64,000 nt of DNA from Prionace glauca. Its lineage: Eukaryota > Chordata > Chondrichthyes > Carcharhiniformes > Carcharhinidae. The notes below the pieces were generated by a model that was not told the DNA's origin, ran no database searches, and saw nothing but the letters and a program-made list of their open reading frames with translations. This document shows, piece after piece, positions 45,001 to 52,426 of this stretch. Within the stretch, counting starts at the first letter, position 1; each line of letters starts with the position of its first letter. The stretch lies in assembly GCA_037974335.1 (NCBI GenBank), contig CM075734.1, positions 25,880,000-25,943,999 of the forward strand, in the 5' to 3' direction. The translations under genes were made by a program, and so were the position numbers.

Positions 45001-47646
45001 TCACTTAACCTATATACACATTTATTTGATTTCCACGCATGTCCCTGTGTATTACCTGCTTTTTTGGGTGGACTCAAAAAAACTTTTCTTTGAAATGTTT
45101 TACCCTGCAGAAATGCTGCCTTGATGTCAGTTGATTTACACATCCAATTATGAGATGCTAGAACAGTGAAAAAGGTTTCCAGTGTCACTTTCCCTGATGC
45201 GGGTGAATCAATGTCTCTCCCATCCAAATGTTCCTCATACCCAATGGCTTCTAATCCGGCTTTACCTTTATATGTTCTATCTTGCAAAACTTTCTCTGTG
45301 CAAACCCACCTATGGGACCAAGCAGGCTGCCCTTCATCTCGCACCTTGGTGTACACCCCAAATTCCTTGCAACTGTCCAGCTCCCTTGTTTGGCCTCCCT
45401 TACTTCCGTGAGCTCCATTTTGTTTGCAGCTGTCAATACTACCTTATCATGGAGGCTTCTGCTCCTGCTCCTATCATTGGTTTGATTCCTAGCCTTCCTC
45501 TTTAAGATCCGGACTCTGCTGCCATGTCTGTTTCTATCAGGGCTGCTACTCTCAGACTGCTGTTCTCTGTTGACACACCTTTGGTCATAGCTCCGTGACT
45601 TTTTCCTGGGTTCACGAATGCTTACTGACTCATCCTTAGGATTTAGATCATGCTTTTTTTGTTTCCATCTGTCCACCCCATTTTCCCAATCAATACCTTT
45701 GGTTTCTTGCCCTCCTCTTGTATGTTGAGCCAGTGTTTGTACTTTCCTGAGGCCTTTCCTGCTTTCCCAATTATAGTGGCCTCCGTCCGCTCTCTTGACC
45801 CTTCAGGTACGTATGATACCTACTTGTGCCTACTTTGGATAGCTGAACCCTTAAAGTTGCAGCTTCATCCCCTGCTTCACTGGCATTTTGTTGATCATCA
45901 GATTCCATCCCATCTATTGTTGACTGCTCCTCATAATAAGTCAGGCTATGTGCATGTCAGGTACAAGGTTCCTCCTGCACTTCAGCATCTTGCTCAGATG
46001 CTCCAAGTTCATATCCAAATGCCACTCTCGAAGAGTGTCTGGTTACTGTGTTGTACTATAACTACCTTGCCGTCTGTTCCTATCAATTTCCCAGGCCCTT
46101 TCAAATATTTTTTGCCCTCTCTTTTATAGTAGACCCTATTCCCTTTCTCAAAGTATACCCCCATTGTCTTAGGGCCCTTCTTATCTGCCCTTCTGAAACC
46201 TCAGCCTTAATGAAAGCCCTTCACCCTGCATGCATAGGGTTTAAATATACAGAAAGCATGAAGCTAATGTTTGTCCTTTCTAGCAGCGGGGGAGCAAGTG
46301 TTAATATTGACAGCAACTTTGGATTCCTCCCATATACCAATTGGTATGGACTATAGTCCCTCACCATTTGTAACGAATTTTTCACGTGCTAATGCAACAT
46401 GCAAATTACAGTCCGGTTGATCAGCCAAAATTTTATGCAACATGTTATCTATAACCTTTCACAGAGGCCATTGTTGAATGGCTCTCCATTGCAGTGTGCA
46501 TTATTACAATATTTAAATTTTCACACATATCTTGAAGCTCATCATTTGCGAATTCGCTCCCATTGTCCTTCAAAAATTTAGATGGTTCCCCCAATCCTGT
46601 TCCAATTCAGTGGATCATAATTTAATCTAATAATGGTCTTTTTATCTTGCTGTAAACCAACACGGATGTGCTAACCCAAGTGGGCAAACACCTTTGGCCT
46701 TGTCCCATATCTTTAGGTCCATCACCAATACATCATTGAAATCTCGTGAGTGTGAGTGAGAGTGTGTGTGAGTGTGTGCGTGCGTGTGCGTGTGCGTGTG
46801 CGTGTGTGTGTGTGAGGGTGTGTGTGAGCGAGGGTGAGTGAGTGAGTGAAAGAGTAGGGAGGTTGTTTATTTTGCATTAGCTGCAGAAAACCAGTCCTCA
46901 TATTCACCCTGTAGTATTCCAGATAACTTATATTCCCTTTAACTGAACAACACCATAGGATTGCCCTGTTAATTTAACAGTTTTGCTGAGGCCTCTCCCA
47001 GTTTGTCCCAATATACTGCTACACAACACCTGGAGAGATTTTATTCAATTCGACCCCTATGTTGACTGCAGGATTTTGTGGCTGCAGATGCCTTTGATTT
47101 CAGAGTTCTCATTCAATGCAGGGTCATCTGGTATCAATTTTAAAATGTACGTTTCTATTACAAAGAGGATTATATGGAGGATTACATGAACAAGACAGAC
47201 TTTGCTGAATTTGTGTGTGAGAGAAAGAAATGTGCAAATATATAATCAGACCAATATTTTGTTTTTGACAGGGTTTTCAGATCCCCAAAGGATGGAGCGT
47301 GATGTACAGCATTCGAGACACACACGATACTGCCCCTATATTTCAACATCCCGAAACATTCGATCCAGATAGATTTGCTCAAGATCAAATGAAGAGCAAG
47401 GATGCACGTTTTCAGTACCTGCCATTTGGTGGAGGTGTCAGACGTTGCCTTGGCAAAGAGCTCGCCAAACTCATCCTCAAAATTCTTGCTATTGAGTTGG
47501 CCACAACCAGTCATTGGGAACTAGCCACCAAAACATTTCCTAAGCTCCTGATGGTGCCAGTTGTTCACCCAGCTGATGGACTAAAGGTGCAGTTTTCTGC
47601 CCAGCTTTGCAACAAAAGTAGAATCACTGAGGTTAGTTTAGAATAA
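23866..47646 (+). CDS. CYP26C1: CYP26C1, retinoic acid-inactivating cytochrome P450 (6 exons)
   Basis: CYP26 enzymes are ER-anchored monooxygenases that hydroxylate all-trans-retinoic acid and so shape retinoid gradients in embryos. The exons are 23866-24063, 29180-29404, 33413-33688, 41093-41242, 41813-42094 and 47272-47646. Every intron is GT-AG and phase 0, giving 501 residues (human CYP26C1 is about 520). Visible parts are an N-terminal membrane anchor (about residues 5-30), the proline-rich hinge [10 protein letters not shown] (44-53), the I-helix [10 protein letters not shown] (291-300), the K-helix ExxR motif in KEVLRLLPP (E355, R358) and the heme loop [12 protein letters not shown] with the thiolate Cys at 436. 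[21 protein letters not shown] and [15 protein letters not shown] favour C1 over B1, although several segments are equally close to B1. The start ATG has a good Kozak context (A at -3, G at +4) and an in-frame TGA at 23833. The frame appears intact. Confidence 0.85.
24283..24545 (+). repeat. tRNA-derived SINE, second head type, in intron 1
   Basis: GTGATACAGTGGGA (A-box-like) is followed 34 bases later by AAGTTCGAGTCCCAT, containing a near-perfect B box. The head differs from that of the HE1-like SINEs. The body (GATGGTCAAGGAAGGTGC ... AAACAGGTTGAGTGTCAA) matches a repeat I recall from sharks. Confidence 0.6.
24650..25258 (-). repeat. Long tRNA-headed SINE (minus), interrupted
   Basis: Read on the minus strand, the element begins near 25258 with a tRNA-like head that includes the B box GTTCAAGTCCCACTCC, continues through the body with AGCACTGAGGGAGTGC, and ends near 24650 with a tail resembling 'gtgctttgggatgttctg'. 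The body is split at 24834-24990 by a different repeat. A fragment of the same tail lies at 42160-42226. Confidence 0.6.
24834..24990 (+). repeat. Short repeat inserted in the SINE ('gctggaaaatctc' family)
   Basis: The core GATGTTGGAATCTGAAACC followed by AATGCTGGAAAATCTCTGC defines a short interspersed repeat. Other copies lie at 31908-31990, 51838-51990, 53530-53672 (reversed) and, as a head-to-head pair, 58207-58450. No coding or pol III signal is seen. Confidence 0.55.
25259..25969. other. Intron 1 sequence, nothing recognised
   Basis: AT-rich intronic DNA without a clear repeat or regulatory element that I can support. Confidence 0.5.
25970..26165. repeat. Long inverted repeat made of two copies of one short element
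   Basis: The left arm (about 26013-26063, containing AAGTCCAACAGGTTCATTT) pairs with the right arm (about 26111-26165, containing AAATAAACCTGTTGGACTT). The arms are about 50 bp and the spacer is about 47 bp. The sequence before the left arm is the usual 5' part of this shark repeat. Single copies of the family are seen elsewhere, for example 33253-33345. Transcribed in the intron, it could fold into a hairpin. Confidence 0.65.
26166..26525. other. Intron 1 sequence, nothing recognised
   Basis: A pyrimidine-rich stretch at 26455-26515 is the only feature of note. No gene or repeat family is recognised. Confidence 0.45.
26526..27234 (+). mobile_element. Old LINE, endonuclease end and linker region
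   Basis: Conceptual translation gives broken pieces such as [16 protein letters not shown] and WWTIKQLIG. These match a LINE protein family abundant in sharks (PWF...CR, WW.T.K). The reading is degraded. The same element resumes at 27484-27642 and again at 28756-29042, with its reverse transcriptase core missing. Placement in a Rex1/Babar-like or other non-LTR clade is uncertain. Confidence 0.65.
27235..27483. repeat. Two back-to-back SINE fragments
   Basis: At 27235-27298 there is a minus-strand SINE 3' end (ATCATAGAATCCCTAC...). At 27299-27483 there is a plus-strand SINE fragment ending CTGCACTGTAGGGATTCTATG. The two 3' ends point outwards. They lie inside the older LINE. Confidence 0.65.
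27484..27642 (+). mobile_element. Old LINE, C-terminal ORF2 piece
   Basis: This piece contains sequence corresponding to the region before the 3' end of the LINE (CCATCCAGGACAAA... CATCTACCACCTTCAACATT... GTGGCAGCAG). It is cut at about 27642 by the CR1-like insertion. Confidence 0.65.
27643..28755 (+). mobile_element. Young CR1-like LINE, 5'-truncated, 3' half of ORF2 open
   Basis: An open frame of more than 330 codons runs to the TAG at 28657-28659 without a stop. It shows CR1-clade reverse transcriptase motifs in order: [36 protein letters not shown] (catalytic FADD at 27850-27861), [31 protein letters not shown] and [14 protein letters not shown]. The 3' UTR ends in GGGCCGAAGGGCCTG and a (TGTTCTA)n-type tail. 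It is truncated before the catalytic palm's first motif, so it cannot move by itself. The clean frame indicates a recent insertion into the older LINE in intron 1. Confidence 0.92.
28756..29042 (+). mobile_element. Old LINE 3' end resumed after the CR1 insertion
   Basis: It continues the old element with TTTCAACAGCACCTTTCAAA, then CTGAGTCAAAATCCTGGAGC, and ends with the conserved tail AAGGGCAATTAAGGATGGGT AATAAATG. The tail is shared with the SINE at 14560-14896. Confidence 0.75.
29180..29404 (+). CDS. CYP26C1: CYP26C1 exon 2
   Basis: Codons 67-141. It encodes [20 protein letters not shown], the B-B' region and [12 protein letters not shown], ending KRK. The acceptor is CCTTACAG and the donor [16 protein letters not shown] resembles the C1 consensus. 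The residue before the conserved GNVF is His, where most CYP26 proteins carry Tyr. Confidence 0.85.
29405..30331. other. Intron 2 sequence, nothing recognised
   Basis: No repeat or gene is confidently recognised. A GC-richer part at 29930-30090 may be a repeat fragment, but I cannot assign it. Confidence 0.45.
30332..30656 (-). repeat. HE1-like SINE (minus), near full length
   Basis: The reverse complement starts GGGGCAGCATGGTGGCACAG with A and B boxes (GGTTCGATTCC). It ends at the plus-strand motif AGAATCATAGAACCCCTACA. It lies in intron 2. Confidence 0.8.
30845..30973. repeat. Short repeat with inverted ends (MITE-like)
   Basis: The ends GGATTTTCTGA (left) and TCAGAAAATTCTGA (right) are imperfect inverted copies about 130 bp apart, with GC-rich sequence between. 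A non-autonomous DNA transposon is possible but unproven. Confidence 0.35.
31190..31487 (-). repeat. HE1-like SINE (minus), 5'-truncated
   Basis: It carries the SINE body and 3' end (AGAATCCCTACAGTGCGG on the plus strand) but loses the A-box end near 31487. Confidence 0.75.
31908..31990 (+). repeat. Short repeat of the 'gctggaaaatctc' family, diverged
   Basis: The stretch CAGATGCTGAAAATCTGAA to TCAGGCAGTGTCTGTGGAG matches the family listed at 24834-24990. Confidence 0.5.
32083..32404 (+). repeat. tRNA-derived SINE, full copy; first of a local duplication
   Basis: The head is GGTGGCACAGTGGTTAGCC with the B box GGTTCAATTCT. The tail is TAAGCCTACTTGTGACACG followed by AATAAATAAACTTT, a different tail from the HE1-like copies. 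Positions 32083-32346, including 26 bases of non-SINE flank, recur at 32778-33041. Confidence 0.8.
32778..33041 (+). repeat. Second copy of a 264-bp local duplication
   Basis: It matches 32083-32346 over all 264 bases without gaps and with three mismatches seen by eye, at an offset of 695. The shared part includes flank before the SINE, so this is a genomic duplication and not two separate SINE insertions. It ends abruptly at 33041, where a LINE tail begins. Confidence 0.85.
33042..33149 (+). mobile_element. CR1-like LINE 3' tail, 108 bp
   Basis: It starts GGGAAGGTGGAGCTGAGTCA and ends CTTATGTTCTTATT, matching the 3' UTR of the LINE at 54213-55404. It is severely truncated at the 5' end and abuts the duplicated SINE. 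Confidence 0.85.
33253..33345. repeat. Short repeat, single copy of the family paired at 25970-26165
   Basis: It contains AACACCAGGTTTAAGTCCAA, then TTTATTTGATAG and CACTTTCGGAA...CCTTCGTCAGG, matching the half-elements at 25970-26165. Confidence 0.55.
33413..33688 (+). CDS. CYP26C1: CYP26C1 exon 3
   Basis: Codons 142-233. It encodes [17 protein letters not shown], the C1-like [19 protein letters not shown] and [16 protein letters not shown]. The following SSGYRK carries Ser where the CYP26 proteins I recall have Phe (PFSG). The acceptor is TTGACAG and the donor AAG|GTACAC. Confidence 0.85.
33758..34008 (-). mobile_element. CR1-like LINE 3' end (minus), same subfamily as 27643-28755
   Basis: Its reverse complement encodes the [20 protein letters not shown]-terminus and the CGTGGGCCGAAGGGCCTG 3' UTR. 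It is truncated at the 5' end and lies antisense in intron 3. Confidence 0.85.
34247..34535 (-). repeat. HE1-like SINE (minus)
   Basis: It runs from ATAGAATCCCTACAGCACAG (3' end) through the body to CAGGGACTGTGAGGCAGCAG, lacking part of the A-box end. Confidence 0.75.
34640..35480. other. GC-rich intronic stretch, no gene recognised
   Basis: The region is clearly GC-richer than its surroundings, with poly-C and poly-G runs (for example 34706-34720 and 34826-34834). The open frames here show no domain. It may be a diverged repeat. Confidence 0.4.
35757..35906 (+). mobile_element. Old LINE 3' tail fragment
   Basis: It starts in CTCCCTAACAGCAATGTGGG and ends with the tail AAGGGCAATTGGGGATGG then AATAAATG, the same tail as at 28756-29042. 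Confidence 0.7.
35908..40330 (-). mobile_element. Endogenous retrovirus-like fossil, antisense in intron 3
   Basis: On the minus strand, gag-like pieces (39932 down to 38896), a CCHC zinc knuckle ([18 protein letters not shown], near 38800), a retroviral aspartic protease with DTGAS (near 38600), reverse transcriptase with [11 protein letters not shown] and the YVDD box (38264-37422) and a weak connection/RNase H region follow in order. A cysteine-rich piece at 36761-36522 is unassigned. The left edge (from 35908) resembles the end of a 3' LTR, with TG/CA ends and AATAAA on the minus strand. No matching 5' LTR was recognised. The reverse transcriptase type suggests a class I (gamma/epsilon-like) or related lineage, with low certainty. 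The element is broken many times (roughly ten or more), contains a foreign insert (37680-37806), and looks old. Confidence 0.8.
37680..37806. mobile_element. MITE-like element inserted in the retroviral fossil
   Basis: It has 16-bp terminal inverted repeats, GAATTTTACCGGCATG on the left and the complement of GAATTTTACCAGCATG on the right (one mismatch). The inside is GC-rich and non-coding. I recognise the ends as similar to abundant short elements in sharks. Confidence 0.65.
40553..40925 (-). repeat. HE1-like SINE (minus) with a foreign insert
   Basis: SINE 3' sequence occupies 40553-40757 and SINE 5' sequence resumes at about 40876 (GTAAACTCCACACAGACAG). About 115 bp of unrelated GC-rich sequence sits between. 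Confidence 0.6.
40952..41033 (+). mobile_element. CR1-like LINE 3' tail fragment
   Basis: The stretch TCACATTGAATGGTGGAGTA to ATTTCTTATGTTCCCATG resembles the CR1-like 3' UTR at 55300-55404. Confidence 0.55.
41093..41242 (+). CDS. CYP26C1: CYP26C1 exon 4
   Basis: Codons 234-283. It encodes [20 protein letters not shown] and ends MSMQELK, the conserved junction before the I-helix exon. The acceptor is CCTCCAG and the donor AAG|GTAGGA. Confidence 0.85.
41813..42094 (+). CDS. CYP26C1: CYP26C1 exon 5
   Basis: Codons 284-377. It encodes the I-helix [10 protein letters not shown] with the Thr pair used for oxygen activation, and the K-helix [15 protein letters not shown] with ExxR. The loop between the two helices is about 20 residues shorter than in human CYP26C1. 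The acceptor is TTGCAG and the donor GGC|GTAAGT. The exon ends FELG, where relatives have FELD. Confidence 0.88.
42160..42226 (+). repeat. Tail fragment of the long tRNA-headed SINE
   Basis: TACCTTGGGACAGTTTAATA to GTGCTTTACAAATGTAAGTT is the reverse-oriented tail of the family at 24650-25258. Confidence 0.5.
42274..42790 (+). mobile_element. Old LINE, internal ORF2 fragment
   Basis: It contains ACTGAACTGGACTAGCCAC (protein KLNWTSH), CCACCATCTACAAGGCACAA (YKAQV) and CACAGTGGCAGCAATGTGTA (RTVAAMC), the C-terminal region of the same LINE as 26526-29042. The reading is broken. It ends at the TG microsatellite. Confidence 0.7.
42795..43603. repeat. (TG)n-rich satellite with GAGTG punctuation, left part
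   Basis: Degenerate TG repeats with recurring blocks GTGTGATTGAGAGTGTGTG and GAGTCTGTATGTG give a local higher-order period of about 110-120 bp. The array continues at 46741-46860 on the other side of the copia-type insertion. Confidence 0.85.
43604..46740 (-). mobile_element. Ty1/copia-type LTR retrotransposon fossil, antisense in intron 5
   Basis: On the minus strand the order is integrase core ([13 protein letters not shown], near 46560), reverse transcriptase ([12 protein letters not shown] and the box [10 protein letters not shown], 45356-44742) and RNase H ([20 protein letters not shown], 44723-43983). Integrase before reverse transcriptase is diagnostic for copia. A likely 3' LTR spans about 43604-43911; its minus-strand start TGTTGGAATGTAACC follows a purine tract. 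Gag and a 5' LTR are not seen, so the copy is incomplete at its 5' end, and it holds several breaks. It sits inside the TG satellite. Confidence 0.85.
46741..46860. repeat. (TG)n-rich satellite, right part
   Basis: GTGTGTGTGAGTGTGTGCG and similar repeats resume directly beyond the copia-type element and end near 46860. Confidence 0.8.
47272..47646 (+). CDS. CYP26C1: CYP26C1 exon 6
   Basis: Codons 378-501 and TAA at 47644-47646. It encodes [20 protein letters not shown], the meander motif FDPDRF, the heme-binding loop [15 protein letters not shown] with Cys 436, and the C-terminal [10 protein letters not shown]. The acceptor is TTGACAG. The last 16 residues match no relative I recall. Confidence 0.9.
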   Translation, partial: GFQIPKGWSVMYSIRDTHDTAPIFQHPETFDPDRFAQDQMKSKDARFQYLPFGGGVRRCLGKELAKLILKILAIELATTSHWELATKTFPKLLMVPVVHPADGLKVQFSAQLCNKSRITEVSLE

Positions 47647-48655
47647 GTAAACTCACTTTCAAAGCTGAAAATTATTTATCTTACGGTGTGATCGATAACT
47701 TATAATACAATAATGTGACAATTAATTCACTGCTACTTTAATGCTATCAACGTCTTTCAGTTCCAGTGGGACTCACAGATGTGGAACTGATGGAGTCAGA
47801 GCACATTAGTGGTGGCATGCTGCTCATGCAATATTATACCACAGATCACTTGAATTCATGAAATTAATATGATAAAGGTATCAAACACTTTTTAATTGTG
47901 GGGAAGAACAGTGGACCAAGTGTCAACAGTGAATACTTCCTGGTCAGGAGTAGCCCAAGTTAAAAGCAGAGTACACTTTTTGAGGTATATGTATTAATAC
48001 ATTCCTAGGAGTACCCAATTGGATTGAGTGATTTTTGGATTTTAGACATCAGCCAGGCTCACAAACTGAAAATATTAACTTTGTACCGTATTATGAAAAG
48101 ATTGGTGCTGTGCATCTTAAGCCCATGCTAAGAACAGTGTTAAGATATTCCAAATTGATTCCTGGTCAGAATCCGGAAAAGCGATATTTATTTTTTTTGG
48201 TTAAGTCCTATCTAAACTGTCCTATTACATGAAATGTGTAATGCCGTCACTAATAGCAATATAGCATATCTCTTAATCAACAGAGTTAGTCAGGCTGCAG
48301 GAAGAATTTCTAATTATTGAAACCTTGCTTCAACTCACATACCAAGTTTAAATGAACATTGTATCCTGGTGGCTGTGTGAGTCTCCTTTTATCACACATA
48401 CTAATGTCAGATGTGTTTCATACAGGGAAAGTACAGAACTGTCACTTGTAGAGCAGACTAGTTTGACAAATGTTCAGTTGTATAAGGTTATTGAGTTTTG
48501 ATTACTTGTTGATCTGTCTTTGAATAGATTTTTACTTTTATCTATTTTAATACTAATTTATTTATGTAATCTTAAAAAGATTAATTTTTTTATGTACAAG
48601 ATTCTTGTTTCATTACTTGATTTTAGAGTATTTAACGATATCAAATTGAAATAAA
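47647..48655 (+). other. CYP26C1: Probable CYP26C1 3' UTR with poly(A) signal
   Basis: AT-rich, repeat-free sequence follows the stop codon. The first clear AATAAA is at 48650-48655, with a T-rich stretch (ATGTTTTTCTCC) shortly after, giving a 3' UTR of about 1.0 kb. The end point is an inference. Confidence 0.45.
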
Positions 48656-49029
48656 AACAAGACAATATTGAAAGTCAAAATGTTTTTCTCCAATTTAGCT
48701 CACTTTCCCCTCTGGTCCATGCTGTATGGGTTATCTTCATTGCTGCCAGAACTGGGGCCATGCATGTTCAACTTGTTTATTGAAATTGAAGTAAAAATAT
48801 GAAAGTCTTCTTCATCCATTCAGCACAGTAACAATCAGAATGCAAACAAAAGTGAACATCCTGTAAGAGGCATAGACAAAGTGTAATCAAAAAATCAATA
48901 TAAAAATAATCCTGGTATTGCATTTTTTTCTTTTCTACAAAGTAAAGGGATATGTTTATAGATAAATCAATAGAAAAGCTTTGGCAGTGTAATACTTACT
49001 AAGCTTGACAGTGTGCATATCATTTACCC

Positions 49030-49720
49030 TGTATATACAGTACTCAATGTAACCTCATACATCTTCATATATCTGTTCATCCAATATATCCTCATATTCC
49101 TTCCATATTCTTCAAATACTCTTGTACACCCTCCAAACACTTTTGTACCTTCATAAATCTCGTATCATAGAGTACCAATAGTTCAGAAGGAGGCCCTTTG
49201 AGTCTTCACTGAATCTCTGAAACCCCAAGCATTTACCCACAAATTCCCCTTAATTTTTGACACTAAGGGGCAATTTAGCTTGGCCATTCCATCTAGCCAG
49301 CACATTTTTGAAGTATGGGAGGAAACTGAAGCACTCAGAGGAAACCCATGCAGACTTGTATGCACTCTTTTAACCCGCAGAACCTTCTTATATTTCATAC
49401 GCCCAGTCCTTCCTCACATTTGCCTTCATACAACCAGTATACCCTTGTACTTCATCATGCAGTTCACCTACTGAGACAAACTCATTTATCTATTACATCC
49501 ATTGTACAACTTCTTTATATCCACACGCTACAGTTGCAATATGTTACCTGCCCATAAACACTATTACAGTCTCCAAAGACCCTGTAAATCCTCAAACATC
49601 ATTCATACTCCATATGGTCATCATCCAGCCTCCAAGTGCCCCTTATACATTTGTTTGTCCTCTATCACCACCCACATAGCTTGACACTCTTCATACAACC
49701 GATATATGCTTGTACAGCAT
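49030..49720. repeat. Degenerate pyrimidine-rich tandem repeat
   Basis: Loose repeats of a motif of about 20 bases (CCTCATACATCTTCATATA, CTTGTACACCCTCCAAACAC, CCTTGTACTTCATCATGC) occur through this interval. They are interrupted by the SINE at 49163-49360. The repeat is too diverged to define an exact unit. Confidence 0.4.
49163..49360 (-). repeat. HE1-like SINE (minus), diverged and 5'-truncated
   Basis: It contains TTCAGAAGGAGGCCCTTTGA and CACTAAGGGGCAATTTAGC, ending near CCATGCAGACTTG. Confidence 0.65.
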
Positions 49721-51837
49721 GTATAGGCTGAGGTGCTGAAGACCTTTGCTCCAGAATTAGTTTCACCCCAAAATTATTCCAGTGTAGCAACAACACTGGC
49801 TTCTCCCTAACAATGTGGGAAATGGCCAATGCTCAGCCTGTCTATAAAACAAATCCAACCCAGCTAATCACTTTCTTATCTATTCACAAACATCATCAAA
49901 GTGACGAAAGGTGTTATCAGCAATGCTATTGAGCAGAATTGATCGACCAATAACCTCACAGAGATTTGGGATCCACAAGAGTCACTTGACTCCAATGCAC
50001 ACAGGAGGCGAATTCCAGCAGTAACATGAGAGTGACTGCCCTTAACTTTTAGACAATATTTGTCTAAGTACACCACCATGGAGCCTGGCAAGAGTGAAGG
50101 AAATCCCCTACAATCATGAAAAGAATGATTGCCCAAAGTGTGTGCGTGTTTGGCAGTTTTTGTATGTTTAGTTCACAAATGAATGTTGGACCATTTAAGA
50201 GCTGAAAGGACAGGTAGAGGTCAATTGGGATGGATGGTACTGGGAGTGATGGCAGAGGTTTGGCAGTAACTGATGGCACTGTGAGAAATATTGTCACTAA
50301 GTAGAACATTTGCACCAAAGATCTTCTCCTGCCTAAAAATATTTCAAACGATTCATAAAAGCATTGCAAATCTCTACTTTTAATTGAAGCACATCCTACG
50401 AAATATATTCAACTTCTTTTTGCAGCAAATACAAGTCATTGAAACAGGGCAGAATATAATGCCTCCTTTGGGGGAACGTTAGAGGAGGATTAAATTGAAT
50501 GAACAGGCTTCTCACCAATTGAAACCTTCAAGTGGGCAATTAATGCACAATTACAGCTCTCACCCCACTGCTGCTATTATTCATTCAATGGGGGACTCAG
50601 CATGCAGGAAACTCAGTTTTTGGGGGGGGGGTGTGGAGGTGTCTCCCATTCAAGGAGTGGCTCCTCCCTGCCTGGAATTGCTCAAGGTATTAGCAAGGAA
50701 GCTGCTTTAACTACAAAGTGATTTATACAAAGTTTTTTTTATCAATTGTATCTAATAGCTAGATTTGAATTACTTTTAATTAGTTTTACGGAAAGAATTA
50801 GAATGAGGAAGAAGTATACTTGTGCAATGGTTAACACCCTGTTGGGTGCTGACACAATGCAACTTCCTATCATACGAGAAACAGATCTAGTTCATTATAT
50901 TTTTGGCTTTCCTGACATTGCTCATAAGAGAAGAACCTAGTGACAATTTAAGACACATAAAAATAGAATATTTTGCAGTAAAGACTGAAGATAGAAGAAC
51001 ACGAACACAAGTAACATTAAGCAACAAGTAACATAACCTAAAACAACATTAGCGTAACAAAAGGTATTACAAACAAACAAATTTTGTTTTTTATTTTCAT
51101 GGGAAACAATAAATTTAAACTGATAGTTTAATTGTTCAGAGGATGCCTGTGGTAGCTTTACGAGGGTGATCCCCGAGGGCCCCAATGGAGAGGCAGCGTG
51201 GGAAGCCAAGCCAATTGGCTGCAAGGGCGCATGTCCCGTGTCAGGGAACAACCTTAATTGGAGACAGGGAGGAGAAGAGAGTAGACTGTATTGCAATTCT
51301 GTAGACCATCATTTGCTTATAGATAAATATTGTTGGTAATAACCCCTTCATAAATTGAAGCCACAAGTTGCCTTTGAAGGTTTTACACTGGTGACAAGGA
51401 AAAACTTCTGTTAGTCACTGAGAAATCGCAGCTAGAGGGGAAGGAGAGTGAGCATTGAGCTACAAAAGACAGCTACACACACCAAGTTAAAATACCTTTA
51501 ATTGGAAAGATTGGGCCATTTGACCCAGGGGTGGAAAACTGGCGATAATATACTGATAGGCGACACTAATCACAGTTGGTGGACCACAAACTCAAAGCCT
51601 TGTGAGAAATCTAACATCGCTTGATGCTCCAGATGTAAAGGATGCGATCTTACCAGCCATTCAAACCAAACTCCTGCTTCAGCGAAATCGAAGAATTTAG
51701 TGCCCAGCCAAATCTCAATTCACTGCAGTGTGATGGGAAAATTCAGTAGTGTGAATGGTCACAACATTCCAGTCAAAGTCTTTTGACCTGATAGCCGAAT
51801 TGGTCAAAAATCATTTTAATCCCTGACTTGAAAGCTG
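49721..51837. other. Intergenic DNA, nothing recognised
   Basis: No repeat family, RNA gene or protein domain is recognised. Short open frames here are not supported by homology. Confidence 0.45.
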
Positions 51838-51990
51838 AAACTAAAAGAGAAAATGCTGGAAATACTCAGTAGATTTGGCAGCATTGGAGGGAGCAAAACA
51901 AAGTTAGCTTTGGGCCTGAACCCCCTTGCAGTGGCAAACAGCATTGGACTGCCACTCTATGCCCAGTTTCTCTCCTCAAATATTATTTCA
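51838..51990 (+). repeat. Short repeat of the 'gctggaaatactcag' family
   Basis: GAAAATGCTGGAAATACTCA and GATTTGGCAGCATTGGAGG match the family listed at 24834-24990. Confidence 0.5.
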
Positions 51991-52134
51991 AGCTTGACTC
52001 ACCCAACTTTCCAATTCAGGCCGGTGAGATGAGGCCCAGTGTCAAAGTGGAGTTGAAGGGAATGAGGACACACCCCCTTTTTTACAACACTAGCTGCCAT
52101 AAAGCATTGAGTTTAAAGGTCAATTGAAATGTAA

Positions 52135-52425
52135 AGGTTCATGACAGGCCAGGGAGAATGTAAGTGTCTAAGAGAAGTGGATAGGATTTGAAGGAAGGGG
52201 CAGAGAGGGGGATGGTTTGTAGGTCTGGGATTAAAAGATCAGGAGTGTTGGAGGTCTGAGAGGTCAGAGGTCGGATGGGATGTTCAGACATTGGGTTCGG
52301 TCTGTAGATGCAACAGGGGTGTGAGTTGGGCCTGGGGGGTGGGGGGAGGGGGTGAGACCCTCTGGCGATGGAAGGAAATCCTGTAGTTGGCATGTTAGGG
52401 GAGGCACCCCAGGGGGAGGAAACTG
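52135..52425. other. Purine-rich stretch with G runs
   Basis: G/A-rich sequence with GGGGGGTGGGGGGAGGGGGT near 52340. No gene is recognised. Confidence 0.4.
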
Positions 52426-52426
52426 T

